Below are positions 1 through 8,038 of a stretch of 64,000 nucleotides of DNA, piece by piece. Source of the stretch: Listeria sp. PSOL-1 (lineage in GTDB: Bacteria; Bacillota; Bacilli; Lactobacillales; Listeriaceae); contig NZ_LR760298.1 in the NCBI RefSeq assembly GCF_902806445.1, positions 1,426,001 to 1,490,000 of the forward strand. The letters are read 5' to 3'. The notes beneath the pieces were generated by a model. That model had not been told where the DNA came from, ran no database searches, and saw nothing but the letters and a program-made list of their open reading frames with translations. Numbering within the stretch: position 1 is the first letter of the stretch; each line of letters begins with the position of its first letter. Made by a program: the position numbers and the translations under genes.

Positions 1-533
1 CGCGCACCTTCATTTAAAAGCGGCTGTACATCTGTTTTAGCAAATACACCGCAACGTGACGCAATAGGATAAATCGTTTTAGCTCCTTTAGCAAGTTCAT
101 TTAAGCCTGTTGGATCAGTTTGTAACAACGTCGCAATCTGATCAATGAATGCACCTGTCCCACCAGCACAGGCATTATTCATCCGTTGCTCAATTCCACC
201 TTTAAGATAAATGATTTTTGCATCCTCGCCGCCAAGTTCAATCACTACATCTGCTTCTGGAATGACTTGCTCCACCGCTTCTGTACATGAAATCACTTCC
301 TGAACAAAAGGTACCTTCAAAAATTTAGCAATCGCTAAACCTGATGAACCGGTAATATTGAGTGTGATCTCATCTGTTTGACATGTGACGTTTAAATCTT
401 GCATAATTTCTAAAACTATTTTTTTAATATCAGAATAATGTCTTCGGTATGATTCAAATACAATTTCCCCTTGATCATTTAAAGCCACTGCCTTTGCAGT
501 AGTGGAACCGACGTCTAATCCTACATGAATCAT
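1..533 (-). CDS. 2-hydroxyacyl-CoA dehydratase activase (BadF/BadG/HgdC family), partial
   Basis: This gene runs off the left edge, so only about the first 177 codons are visible. The protein starts MIHVGLDVGSTTAK, the phosphate-binding loop of the ASKHA ATPase fold. It then shows an ELGGED motif, NNACAGGTGAF and IASRCGVF. The two cysteines in the last two motifs are those that hold the shared [4Fe-4S] cluster of HgdC-type activators. Known members use ATP to drive one electron into a 2-hydroxyacyl-CoA dehydratase or a related reductase. In Firmicutes the activase is often fused to or followed by its dehydratase, which would lie outside the window. A GGAAGAG ribosome site precedes the ATG. 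The family call is firm; the substrate is unknown. Confidence 0.88.
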   Translation of the reverse strand, partial: MIHVGLDVGSTTAKAVALNDQGEIVFESYRRHYSDIKKIVLEIMQDLNVTCQTDEITLNITGSSGLAIAKFLKVPFVQEVISCTEAVEQVIPEADVVIELGGEDAKIIYLKGGIEQRMNNACAGGTGAFIDQIATLLQTDPTGLNELAKGAKTIYPIASRCGVFAKTDVQPLLNEGA

Positions 534-620
534 TTCTCTCTTCCTTTCTATTTTGTAACGAATGACTTGAGATTTTCCTTTTTATTGTTTAATTAATCAC
601 AAATGAAGTAAACGTTCATT

Positions 621-640
621 AATGAGTGAGCACTCACTTT
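621..640. promoter_or_regulatory. Palindrome resembling a TetR-family operator
   Basis: AGTGAG-CA-CTCACT forms a 6-2-6 inverted repeat, about 90-110 bases upstream of the activase start codon. The half-site pattern ATGAGTG is typical of TetR-family operators. No TetR gene is in the window, so the link is inference. The rest of 534-853 shows no gene. Confidence 0.35.
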
Positions 641-853
641 AAAAATAAAAAGAGCTCTTGCTTTATTTAACTCTCATTCTACATGAAATCGCATATTTGT
701 AAAGTTTTTAGTAACGTAGTCGTTTTATGAGTTATTCAATCTAGTTTTTAAAAGGAAATAGCTAACTAAAGACGCAACCTAAAGCTATAATAGCGTTTTA
801 AACGATTTAAGCCCTATATCTCTACTTCCTATTTTCTGCACGCTAATTTTCGC

Positions 854-896
854 TTGACAGACTTTTAGTAAAAAGATATATTATAAGTATACTTAT
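854..896 (+). promoter_or_regulatory. Sigma-A promoter with overlapping palindrome (SRPBCC-marR)
   Basis: TTGACA at 854-859 and TATATT at 877-882 are separated by 17 bases. A perfect 14-base palindrome, ATAAGTATACTTAT (883-896), begins directly after the -10 and covers the expected transcription start. MarR proteins bind such palindromes, so this is probably the autoregulatory operator of the marR gene in the same operon. Confidence 0.7.
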
Positions 897-915
897 TAAA
901 GGGAGCAGGAATAAA

Positions 916-1332
916 ATGAAATTCAGTTTTGAAGTAAAAGTAGATGCGACGTTGGAAAAGGTTTGGGCTCTTTATGAAGATGTCAACAAATGGTTTGCTT
1001 GGGAAGACGACTTAGAAACAATTTCTTTAGAAGGTGCCTTTACTCAAGGAACGCAAGGCACAATGAAACTCGTCGGACAGCCATCGATTTCTTTTAAATT
1101 AGTATCTGTTACGCCAAATAAGGAGTTTACTGACAAAACGACTATTCCAGATATGGGAGATCTTTATTTCACTCATGAACTAAGCAAATCGGGCAACCAA
1201 ACACAAATAAAACACTCCGTTGAATTTATTCCACTCAATCGAAAAGAAACCATTGAAGATACAAAATTTGTAGCGCAAATATTTGCAGATGTCCCAACTT
1301 CAATTTTTGCTTTGGCTCAAGCGGCAAAATGA
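916..1332 (+). CDS. SRPBCC/START-like ligand-binding protein
   Basis: A 138-residue protein with the layout of the polyketide-cyclase/START-like (SRPBCC) superfamily: an N-terminal beta strand with the motif VDATLEKVWALYEDV, a long beta sheet, and a C-terminal helix ending FADVPTSIFALAQAAK. These proteins form a helix-grip cavity that binds small hydrophobic ligands. No catalytic residues can be assigned, and there is no signal peptide, so it acts in the cytosol. Its stop codon overlaps the ATG of the MarR gene (ATGA), so the two are translationally coupled. The pairing suggests that it binds or modifies a compound sensed by the MarR protein. That role is inference. Confidence 0.8.
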   Translation: MKFSFEVKVDATLEKVWALYEDVNKWFAWEDDLETISLEGAFTQGTQGTMKLVGQPSISFKLVSVTPNKEFTDKTTIPDMGDLYFTHELSKSGNQTQIKHSVEFIPLNRKETIEDTKFVAQIFADVPTSIFALAQAAK

Positions 1333-1787
1333 ATAATTTTCCATCTGAATTCAAAAACAATTCAACTGAGTCGGTCGGTTTATCGTTCATAAAAGTATAT
1401 AATTTGTGGCATAAAGCGATTAAAGATCAATTAAAAAAGGTCAATTTAACTCATCCGCAATTTACCATTTTAGCCTCTTTAGGATACTTAAGTCAAAGTA
1501 AAGAGGAGATCAACCAAGTAGATATTTCCAAACAAGCAGATATTGATGTCATGACGGTTTCTACAATTATTAGAAACCTTGAAAAGTCAGAACTATTGAT
1601 TCGGCAAGCTTCTTTATCAGATACGAGAGCTAAGTCAATAAAACTAACAGATTCCGGTGCGAACCTTCTTTCTAAAGCTTTGCCTTTAGTAGAAAATATC
1701 GATCATACTTTTTTTGGAACTTTAGATCAGGATCAATCAACGTTTAATTTGTTACTTCTTAAGTTAATCAAAGAAAATTTAAGATAA
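1329..1787 (+). CDS. MarR-family transcriptional regulator
   Basis: A 152-residue winged-helix regulator. The MarR core is visible: a dimerising N-terminal helix, LTHPQFTILASLGYL, then the recognition helix region IDVMTVSTIIRNLEKSELL and the wing residues SDTRAKSIKLTDSG. It overlaps the upstream SRPBCC gene by four bases and shares its promoter. The palindrome over the transcription start of that promoter is the obvious candidate operator, giving a simple autorepressed two-gene unit. MarR proteins usually release DNA on binding small phenolic or other aromatic ligands. The ligand here is unknown. Confidence 0.88.
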   Translation: MNNFPSEFKNNSTESVGLSFIKVYNLWHKAIKDQLKKVNLTHPQFTILASLGYLSQSKEEINQVDISKQADIDVMTVSTIIRNLEKSELLIRQASLSDTRAKSIKLTDSGANLLSKALPLVENIDHTFFGTLDQDQSTFNLLLLKLIKENLR

Positions 1788-1798
1788 ACTAGAAAAAA

Positions 1799-1846
1799 AC
1801 ATACTAGGATTAGCAGGTACTGAATCACCTGCTAATTCTAGTATGT
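1799..1846 (-). terminator. Terminator for the Crp-like gene, possibly bidirectional
   Basis: Two 20-base arms (1799-1818 and 1827-1846) pair with one G-T wobble around an 8-base loop. On the minus strand the stem is followed by GTTTTTTT, so it best serves the Crp-like gene. It may also stop the marR transcript. Confidence 0.8.
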
Positions 1847-1930
1847 TAAATAAAAAAGCCATTCCAATCTTTACAAGCGAGAGGAAGGCTATTATATTAA
1901 CTTACTTACAGCTTTTCATTTCAGATCAGC

Positions 1931-2650
1931 TTAGTCATTTTCATCAAAAAGTTCTTCAAGCTTTCTTATATTAATGGCAAGCTCACCATTACTTGTATAC
2001 TTCAAAACCTGAATATCCATAAGTTCATTTACTACTAAATTGAAAAAATAAAGATCTACTCCGCTATATTCAGCCAGTAATTTAGTTGTTACTTCATAAG
2101 GAAGTAGTGCGTACTCGCCAACACGGAAACTCAATGAATCGCTTAAATTGTATAAAGAATGAAGCACTTTTTTCTTTCTAGTATAGTGAGTAAGAGAAAG
2201 TACTCTGCTATGCAAATTACATATTTTTTGACTAACATATTGAATGAGTAGTTCTGAAAAAGATGGACGTATTGATAAATAATTCAAGAAATATTCTTTC
2301 TCAATAAAAATAACTTCACTCTTGGCTTTCGTCATTACCTGGTAATCATCACTTACTGAAGCGCCAAAGAGCCTTCCAAGACCTAGGAATTCTTGGTCTC
2401 CCAAAATTTCTATTACAATTCTCTTTTTACTAAGATCAGTTTCGCTAACAGCACAAAGCCCCTCTTTCAAAAATACCACATATTTCGTAACGTTAAAATC
2501 AGCGTATACACTTTGATTTTCAGCAAAACTTTTTGAGAAAAATTGTTGCTTCTTTATTCGATTCTCTTCTAACTCAAGTAGCATGGAGGAAAATTGTTCT
2601 TTTAGATCTGACGTATCATTTTTTTTGCAAAGAAATTTAGATTCTATCAA
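1931..2650 (-). CDS. Crp/Fnr-family (PrfA-like) transcriptional regulator
   Basis: A 239-residue protein with a Crp/Fnr layout. A cyclic-nucleotide-binding-like beta roll occupies roughly residues 45-125 (YVVFLKEGLCAVSE, IEILGDQEFLGLGRLFG), followed by a long dimer helix and a C-terminal winged HTH (LPYEVTTKLLAEYSGVDLYFFNLVVNEL). The phosphate-cassette arginine of cAMP-binding Crp is not evident. The protein is therefore closer to the PrfA-like proteins common in Listeria, which sense other signals. A close paralogue lies at 11145-11861 but is interrupted. The two flank the lectin/WxL block, so they may regulate it. The start appears to be TTG; the paralogue has ATG one codon further in. Confidence 0.85.
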   Translation of the reverse strand: MIESKFLCKKNDTSDLKEQFSSMLLELEENRIKKQQFFSKSFAENQSVYADFNVTKYVVFLKEGLCAVSETDLSKKRIVIEILGDQEFLGLGRLFGASVSDDYQVMTKAKSEVIFIEKEYFLNYLSIRPSFSELLIQYVSQKICNLHSRVLSLTHYTRKKKVLHSLYNLSDSLSFRVGEYALLPYEVTTKLLAEYSGVDLYFFNLVVNELMDIQVLKYTSNGELAINIRKLEELFDEND

Positions 2651-2929
2651 GATTTTTATCCGCCTTCCTTTTGATATACTAATGCAAAAATAATCTTTAG
2701 ATTTAAAGATTTCCTGATTTTCACATAAAGTATTTCTTAATTTTATTGTTAGCCTTCTTTATAATATAACGAATTAGAAAATAAACAATTAATTAGGAAG
2801 CGCTTTCTTTAGCATTTTAAAAATTTTAAATTTCAAATAAGCTGCTTTAGGTTAATTTACAGCATAAAATAAAAAACTTATTTTCATATGTTCAAAATTG
2901 CATACAGCATATATTATAAATCACTTTAC

Positions 2930-2974
2930 AGCTAAAAACGGATTAAGATGATAACATTTCAATCCGTTTTAGCT
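2930..2974 (-). terminator. Rho-independent terminator of the lectin gene
   Basis: AGCTAAAAACGGATT pairs with AATCCGTTTTAGCT downstream of the lectin-protein stop codon. The rest of 2651-2929 is AT-rich, holds no gene, and should carry the promoter of the Crp-like gene. Confidence 0.75.
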
Positions 2975-2990
2975 CTATCTTATAAATTAA

Positions 2991-5909
2991 TTATTCTGCA
3001 ATCACGTTAATAGAGCCAATATACGCAGCGCCATAACTTTCTATAACTAAAATACTGTTTCTATTTTCTCTTGTAGCTGTGAAACGACCTTCAAATCTAT
3101 AATAACCATTAACACTTTCTTCTCCCGTAACAATACGGTTATTAAATATGATATCACTTGTATTAGAAGCAGAGTTACCTTTTAATGAAGCTTTAATAAA
3201 TTGGAAGGTTGTATCTGGTTCAGCAGATTTAACATAAACAACAACTTTATAAGTTTCATCTGGATAAAAATTAAAGGATTTATATAAACTTACAGCTTGA
3301 TCCGCGTAAAAAGTATAGTCTCCATCTAGCGCTGCTTCTGCATTTTTCTGAGGGATTACTTTTTCACCAGAAAACATCTTCCAGCCGTCATCGGTTCCAT
3401 CAGACCATGGCCGTGTATCTGGGAGTAGAACTTTCACTTGAATAGTTTTGGTAGTACTATAACCTTGGTTATTTGTCACTTTATAAGTTGCTTCATAGCT
3501 ACCATACTTTTCTGTATTAACATTTGAGCTAATCAATTGAATTTTATCTGTAATATCCTTTTTCTCAATTGGATCATATGCTTTTAAGCCAATTCTTTCG
3601 TCTTGAGAATCAAATTTATCACCAATGTGTAATGATAAATTTTTAGCATCAAGTTGTGGATGATAATCGAGAACTTCAACCTTTAGTGTAAGTTGAGAAC
3701 TTGTTCCATATAAACCTTCTACGTCATAAACTACTGTATATGTCCCTTGCTTGGAAGGCTTAACATCATTCCGAATAACTTTAATGTTGTCAGTTATGTT
3801 CTTACCAGTATAAGCTTCATACGCCCGCAAATTGATTCTAGGATCAAATGGATCAAACTTTTCTCCTGTAGGAATCGTAATATTTTTGCCACTGATGCTA
3901 GGATTTCCCCACTCAACTTTTACGCAAATTGTTAATGTAGCCATTTTACCAGCAGAATTTTTTACGGAATAGGTTACTGAATACTGACCTATACGAGAAG
4001 TATTGACATTATTAAAACTTACTTTAATATCTTTAGTTAAATTTTCACCTGTAAGAGCATCGTAAGCATTTAAACCAATGCTACTATCATAAGGATTAAA
4101 TTTTCCACCAGCGTTAATATTTATATTTTTACCTTTTAAGATAGGATCAAAAGCTGCGTTAAAGTCATTGACTGTTACATAATGTTCGTTTGTATGAGCT
4201 CCTGTTGCAGAGCTTATTGAAAAAGTATATCTTCGACTTTTATCAATATCTGGATTTTTTAATATCCAAGTCTTTCCATCATAGCTTGCAATTAATAAGT
4301 TCTCTTTAGCATTCCATGAAATTTTTAAATTCCCTTTATAAGCGTTTATGTTTTGCATGGGTGCTAATGCTTTTAATGCTTTTGGATTTTTGTCGGTAGC
4401 AACAAATCCAGCGTGTGCTTGATTTATTTCATTATGTCTGTAAGAAGTATCTGAATCAGCTTCTTTTTTGGCATTCCAAAAAGTATCCAGTTCAAAAGCA
4501 ATACCCTTTTTTAAGCCTAATGCACCTAAACCACCACCATATGCTCCTAGTTCACCTATTTCTCCTTGATGGAAAGCTACAGCAATACCATCTCCCCCGT
4601 TTTTATCTTTCCCTAAATCAACATTTAAATCTAAGTTAAAGTCTTCGCGCATATCCAAGGTTGTGGTACCAGAAATTGATCCTTTTAAATTTTTGTCATT
4701 TGAAGTTAAACGAGCTGAACGACTGCCAATTTGCTTAGCATCACCAGAAAATGAAAATAAATTCTTAATATCAGTATTGCTTCTAATTTTTACGTTATAT
4801 TTTTTCATGACATTCCAGTTTTGGGTTTCTTTAGGTAGTGAAATTTTATTTTTCACCAGAACGTCGGTGTAGTAATCTTCATAAGTATAAGAAGGATCCT
4901 TTGGGATAGGTTGGCCAGGTATATCTTCAATATTAAACGGAGTATGAGTATTAATAAATAATGAATTAATAATTTGTTTTACATCATCCCATGATCCAGC
5001 TTCAGCTTTGGTATTAAATGTAAAATTCTTATCCGTACTTTTCCCTACTTTCGCTAATTGATTGCGATATTTACTAATAACATCCCAACGCTCTGTTCCT
5101 TTTGGTAATGAAATATTATTTTTCACTAAAACTTCTGCATAATAATTTTCATAAGTATAAGAAGGGCTATTTGGATCAGGCGTTCCCGGTATATCTTTAA
5201 TATTGAATGGCATATCGTTATTAATAAATAACGAATTAATAATTTGTTTTATATCATCCCATGATCCGGCTTCAGCCTTGATATTAAATGTAAAATTTTT
5301 ATCGGTACTTTTTCCTACTTTCGCTAATTGGTTACGGTATTTACTAATAACATCCCAACGCTCTGTTCCTTTTGGTAATGAAATATTATTTTTCACTAAA
5401 ACTTCTGCATAATAATTTTCATAAGTATAAGCAGAGTTATTTGGATTAGGAACTCCTGGAATATCTTTGATATTAAATGGTGTATTGCTATCAATAAATA
5501 ATGAATTGATAATTTGTTTTACGTCTTCCCATGATCCTGATTTGGCTTTAATATTGAATTTAAAATTTCCATCCGTACTTTTTCCAGTTTTGGCTAATTG
5601 ATTACGATAGTTACTGATAACATTCCATTGCTGTGTTCCTTTTGGCAAGGGGATATTATTATTAACTAAAGATTCTGTATAATATTGAATGGCTTCTTCA
5701 GACAAATTCGATCCATTTAATGGAATATTATTATTAATGAAACGATTAATAAGTTGTTTTGCTTCCGTATCTAGTTTAATAGTGTCAGCTAAAACTGACG
5801 AAATAACACTCGGGTTATTTTGTTCTATCGCCAATGTATTAGTTGCAGGCAATAAAGACGACAATGTTACTCCGACAGCAATTGTTGTATAACCTATTTT
5901 CTTTAACAT
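2991..5909 (-). CDS. Secreted multidomain protein with 90-residue repeats, L-type lectin and Ig-like domains
   Basis: 972 residues with a signal peptide (residues 1-27, cut near NTLA). Three 90-residue repeats occupy 71-340, with a partial unit on each side; the unit core reads YAEVLVKNNISLPKGTERW. An L-type (legume-like) lectin domain spans about 375-585, shown by GGDGIAVAFHQG at 438-449 and GIAFELDTFWN at 469-479. Three bacterial Ig-like domains follow (about 587-828), then a C-terminal beta-sandwich of carbohydrate-binding type (about 835-972). There is no LPXTG, WxL or membrane anchor, so it is either released or held to the wall by its domains. It probably binds glycans on a surface or host. 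A well-placed TTGGAGG precedes the ATG. The function of the repeats is unknown. Confidence 0.85.
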   Translation of the reverse strand: MLKKIGYTTIAVGVTLSSLLPATNTLAIEQNNPSVISSVLADTIKLDTEAKQLINRFINNNIPLNGSNLSEEAIQYYTESLVNNNIPLPKGTQQWNVISNYRNQLAKTGKSTDGNFKFNIKAKSGSWEDVKQIINSLFIDSNTPFNIKDIPGVPNPNNSAYTYENYYAEVLVKNNISLPKGTERWDVISKYRNQLAKVGKSTDKNFTFNIKAEAGSWDDIKQIINSLFINNDMPFNIKDIPGTPDPNSPSYTYENYYAEVLVKNNISLPKGTERWDVISKYRNQLAKVGKSTDKNFTFNTKAEAGSWDDVKQIINSLFINTHTPFNIEDIPGQPIPKDPSYTYEDYYTDVLVKNKISLPKETQNWNVMKKYNVKIRSNTDIKNLFSFSGDAKQIGSRSARLTSNDKNLKGSISGTTTLDMREDFNLDLNVDLGKDKNGGDGIAVAFHQGEIGELGAYGGGLGALGLKKGIAFELDTFWNAKKEADSDTSYRHNEINQAHAGFVATDKNPKALKALAPMQNINAYKGNLKISWNAKENLLIASYDGKTWILKNPDIDKSRRYTFSISSATGAHTNEHYVTVNDFNAAFDPILKGKNININAGGKFNPYDSSIGLNAYDALTGENLTKDIKVSFNNVNTSRIGQYSVTYSVKNSAGKMATLTICVKVEWGNPSISGKNITIPTGEKFDPFDPRINLRAYEAYTGKNITDNIKVIRNDVKPSKQGTYTVVYDVEGLYGTSSQLTLKVEVLDYHPQLDAKNLSLHIGDKFDSQDERIGLKAYDPIEKKDITDKIQLISSNVNTEKYGSYEATYKVTNNQGYSTTKTIQVKVLLPDTRPWSDGTDDGWKMFSGEKVIPQKNAEAALDGDYTFYADQAVSLYKSFNFYPDETYKVVVYVKSAEPDTTFQFIKASLKGNSASNTSDIIFNNRIVTGEESVNGYYRFEGRFTATRENRNSILVIESYGAAYIGSINVIAE
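4890..5699 (-). repeat. Three tandem 270-bp coding repeats
   Basis: These encode residues 71-340 of the lectin protein. Units two and three are nearly identical at DNA level; unit one has diverged. Such tandem repeats allow copy-number change by recombination. Confidence 0.85.
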
Positions 5910-6279
5910 ATTTCCTCCAAGTTAACTCTTCCTAAAAATTAGGGGTATTTTTATTATTTTCCAAAAAATATTATTCATACTATCAATAATCAAGAAATAT
6001 GCGCTATATACTCCCTCCTTTTAAGCATAACTTATATGTATTTTTCTAAAAAGCATTAACTATAATCTTTTTGGAATATAACTATCGTAGCATAAATATT
6101 CAATCGGATATAATTAGGTTTTATGTTTTTTTTAAATGATTTTGACTAAAACTAGAATTTTTAAATAAAATATACTGAATTTTTTAATATTTTTTTAAAA
6201 CAAAACTAAAATGGTAATGCTCCAAAATTTCTATGAAACTAAAAAGTGCTTTTTCTTTTTAATACATATATTTTTATTA
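5910..6279. other. AT-rich intergenic region with orphan Shine-Dalgarno
   Basis: No gene is visible. On the minus strand an orphan AAAAGGAGGGAG (6011-6022) lies about 100 bases upstream of the lectin start and has no start codon at usable distance. ATCAAGAAATATG (5989-6001, plus-strand reading) recurs at 12014-12026 upstream of the broken Crp-like gene. No promoter can be assigned with confidence. Confidence 0.5.
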
Positions 6280-6324
6280 GCAAAAAGAGTGTAGGAAAAT
6301 TTCATTTATCCACACTCTTTTTGC
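6280..6324 (-). terminator. Terminator of the WxL operon
   Basis: GCAAAAAGAGTGT (6280-6292) pairs with ACACTCTTTTTGC (6312-6324), just past the stop codon of the last operon gene. Confidence 0.8.
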
Positions 6325-6339
6325 TTAATTAAAATCACA

Positions 6340-7350
6340 TTATTTCCGTTGTCGCTTTAATTTGTAAATCAAAAAGACAATAATACCAACTAGAATGAAT
6401 ATCAGCACTCCACCTAATAGATAGAGCCAGGTATAATCTTTTTCGACATTTACCGCTTGATTATTCAATCCTTTTGCTTGTTTTCCTTTAATTGTAAAAT
6501 CCTTCTCAAATACCCATTTCGATTTTTCAGATGTTGCTACACCTCGAAAAGTATATTTACCCGGCTTAAAATTTTGATTATTTAAGTTTACCGCAAAATC
6601 AAAGTTAGAATTTGGAGCCATTCGTAAATTTTCTAATGTGGTTTCATATAAAGATTTTGAACCATTTTTTTTATATACTTTTCCGGTAATCTTCAATTCT
6701 CTAATAATCATCGCTTGATCATTTTGGATATTGGCTTTAAGTACATTTCGGTAATTTACTTGTCCAGGCGCTACTTTATTTAAACGCAAATGGGGTTGGA
6801 CTTTTTTACTTGTTTCGCTTAATTGAACGCCTATCGTATAAGCATACTGGTTTAATATCTGGTTACTCCCTTTTTTCTTTTGCTTATCTTCATCTTTCTT
6901 TTCAGCAAAATATAAACCACCTAAAATAATACCATCATATTTTTCAACAGGCATTTTCACGCGTATTTTAACAATTTTTGTTGCTTTTGCAGGAATATCA
7001 ACTTCCTTAGGAGCTACAGCGATATCACTAAAAGCATTTTTGAGGGAAGAATCTTGCTTTTTAGTTTTATGATTATATTCTACTATACCATTATCATTTG
7101 TGATTGCCGTATTCGCATTCACTGCAATAACTATATCTTTAGCTGTATTATTACGAATTTGAACTTCTAAATCCTGTTCCTCATCCGGTTTCATCCTTAA
7201 ATCAAAATAAGTTTGTGAAGTATCTACTTGATTTTCAGGTATGATTGCTTGAACAGAAAAATTCATTTCAGCTGCTACACCTTTTTTTACAGGAGAACAG
7301 ATTATAATTAACATGAGCATCAATATAAATATTTTAAACCATTTATTCAA
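6340..7350 (-). CDS. DUF916/DUF3324 membrane-anchored WxL-interacting protein (CscA-type)
   Basis: 336 residues with a signal peptide (cut near KKGVAA), an extracellular beta-rich DUF916 region (FSVQAIIPENQVDTSQTYF, YDGIILGGLYFAEK), a DUF3324-type region, and a C-terminal transmembrane helix (WLYLLGGVLIFILVGIIVF) followed by a KLKRQRK stop-transfer tail. In enterococci, lactobacilli and Listeria such proteins are always found with WxL proteins and are thought to hold them at the wall surface. It is the last gene of the operon, 15 bases after a WxL gene. The family call is firm; the anchoring role is inferred from the family. Confidence 0.9.
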   Translation of the reverse strand: MNKWFKIFILMLMLIIICSPVKKGVAAEMNFSVQAIIPENQVDTSQTYFDLRMKPDEEQDLEVQIRNNTAKDIVIAVNANTAITNDNGIVEYNHKTKKQDSSLKNAFSDIAVAPKEVDIPAKATKIVKIRVKMPVEKYDGIILGGLYFAEKKDEDKQKKKGSNQILNQYAYTIGVQLSETSKKVQPHLRLNKVAPGQVNYRNVLKANIQNDQAMIIRELKITGKVYKKNGSKSLYETTLENLRMAPNSNFDFAVNLNNQNFKPGKYTFRGVATSEKSKWVFEKDFTIKGKQAKGLNNQAVNVEKDYTWLYLLGGVLIFILVGIIVFLIYKLKRQRK

Positions 7351-7365
7351 TTTAATACCTCATTC

Positions 7366-7995
7366 TCAAGCAGGTGAATCCGTTAAATTCCAAGTTAAAG
7401 ATGCACTATACTCACCTTTTACTTTTTTAGTTTTTCCTGGCACGGTTAATGATATGGCTTTTTCACCTGTAGCATTATCACTACCAAAGCTGCCTACCCA
7501 AATACCTGTTCCTTGCTCACTTTTCGCATTGATAACGTCAGAAGCTACACCTGGTGTTAGGGATATGGCTTGATTAATCGTTGGTGCTAACCCGTCATCT
7601 TCTGAAATCAGTATCCCTTTATCTAGCTTAAGGACTGCTCCGGTTAAAACATTAGTCCCATTTGCAAATTGAGCATCTTGTGTAACAGTTAAGTGCCACC
7701 CTGCGTTACTACCACGTTTATCGGTTACTTGAACAAAGTTTGGAACTGATTTTCCGTCTTTTTCGTCTAATGTCGCATAATAAACTTGGCTACTACCTGA
7801 CGTTTTTTGATTTCCAAAACTTAATTTTGAAATGTGATCAAGTGTAAGGGCTCCTGCCTCACTTTGCGTAAATTCAATACTCCCTGTAGACTTTGTTGAG
7901 CTGCTATCATCAGCAAGTGCAACGTGATGAAATAAAGCAACTCCACTTACAGCAATCACACTTGCGACTAAACCTTTTATTTTTTTCATTACCAA
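7366..7995 (-). CDS. WxL-domain surface protein
   Basis: 209 residues: a signal peptide, then almost entirely a WxL domain. Both diagnostic motifs are present: WHL in GWHLTVTQDAQF, and WNL in the C-terminal LTWNLTDSPA. The spacing and the YYATLDEK and IQVTDKRG blocks match the family. WxL domains bind peptidoglycan non-covalently and often with low sequence specificity. There is no extra adhesive domain, so it may act as a coat or scaffold subunit. It lies between another WxL gene (43-base gap) and the DUF916 gene. Confidence 0.92.
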   Translation of the reverse strand: MVMKKIKGLVASVIAVSGVALFHHVALADDSSSTKSTGSIEFTQSEAGALTLDHISKLSFGNQKTSGSSQVYYATLDEKDGKSVPNFVQVTDKRGSNAGWHLTVTQDAQFANGTNVLTGAVLKLDKGILISEDDGLAPTINQAISLTPGVASDVINAKSEQGTGIWVGSFGSDNATGEKAISLTVPGKTKKVKGEYSASLTWNLTDSPA

Positions 7996-8038
7996 TGCTC
8001 CTTGTTATATATTTAGCGATAATTTCCAATCGATTTTT

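Noticed and set aside
4890-5699. Tandem repeats considered as a CRISPR array
   Set aside because: The 270-base units are coding, in frame and have no spacers; no cas genes are present.
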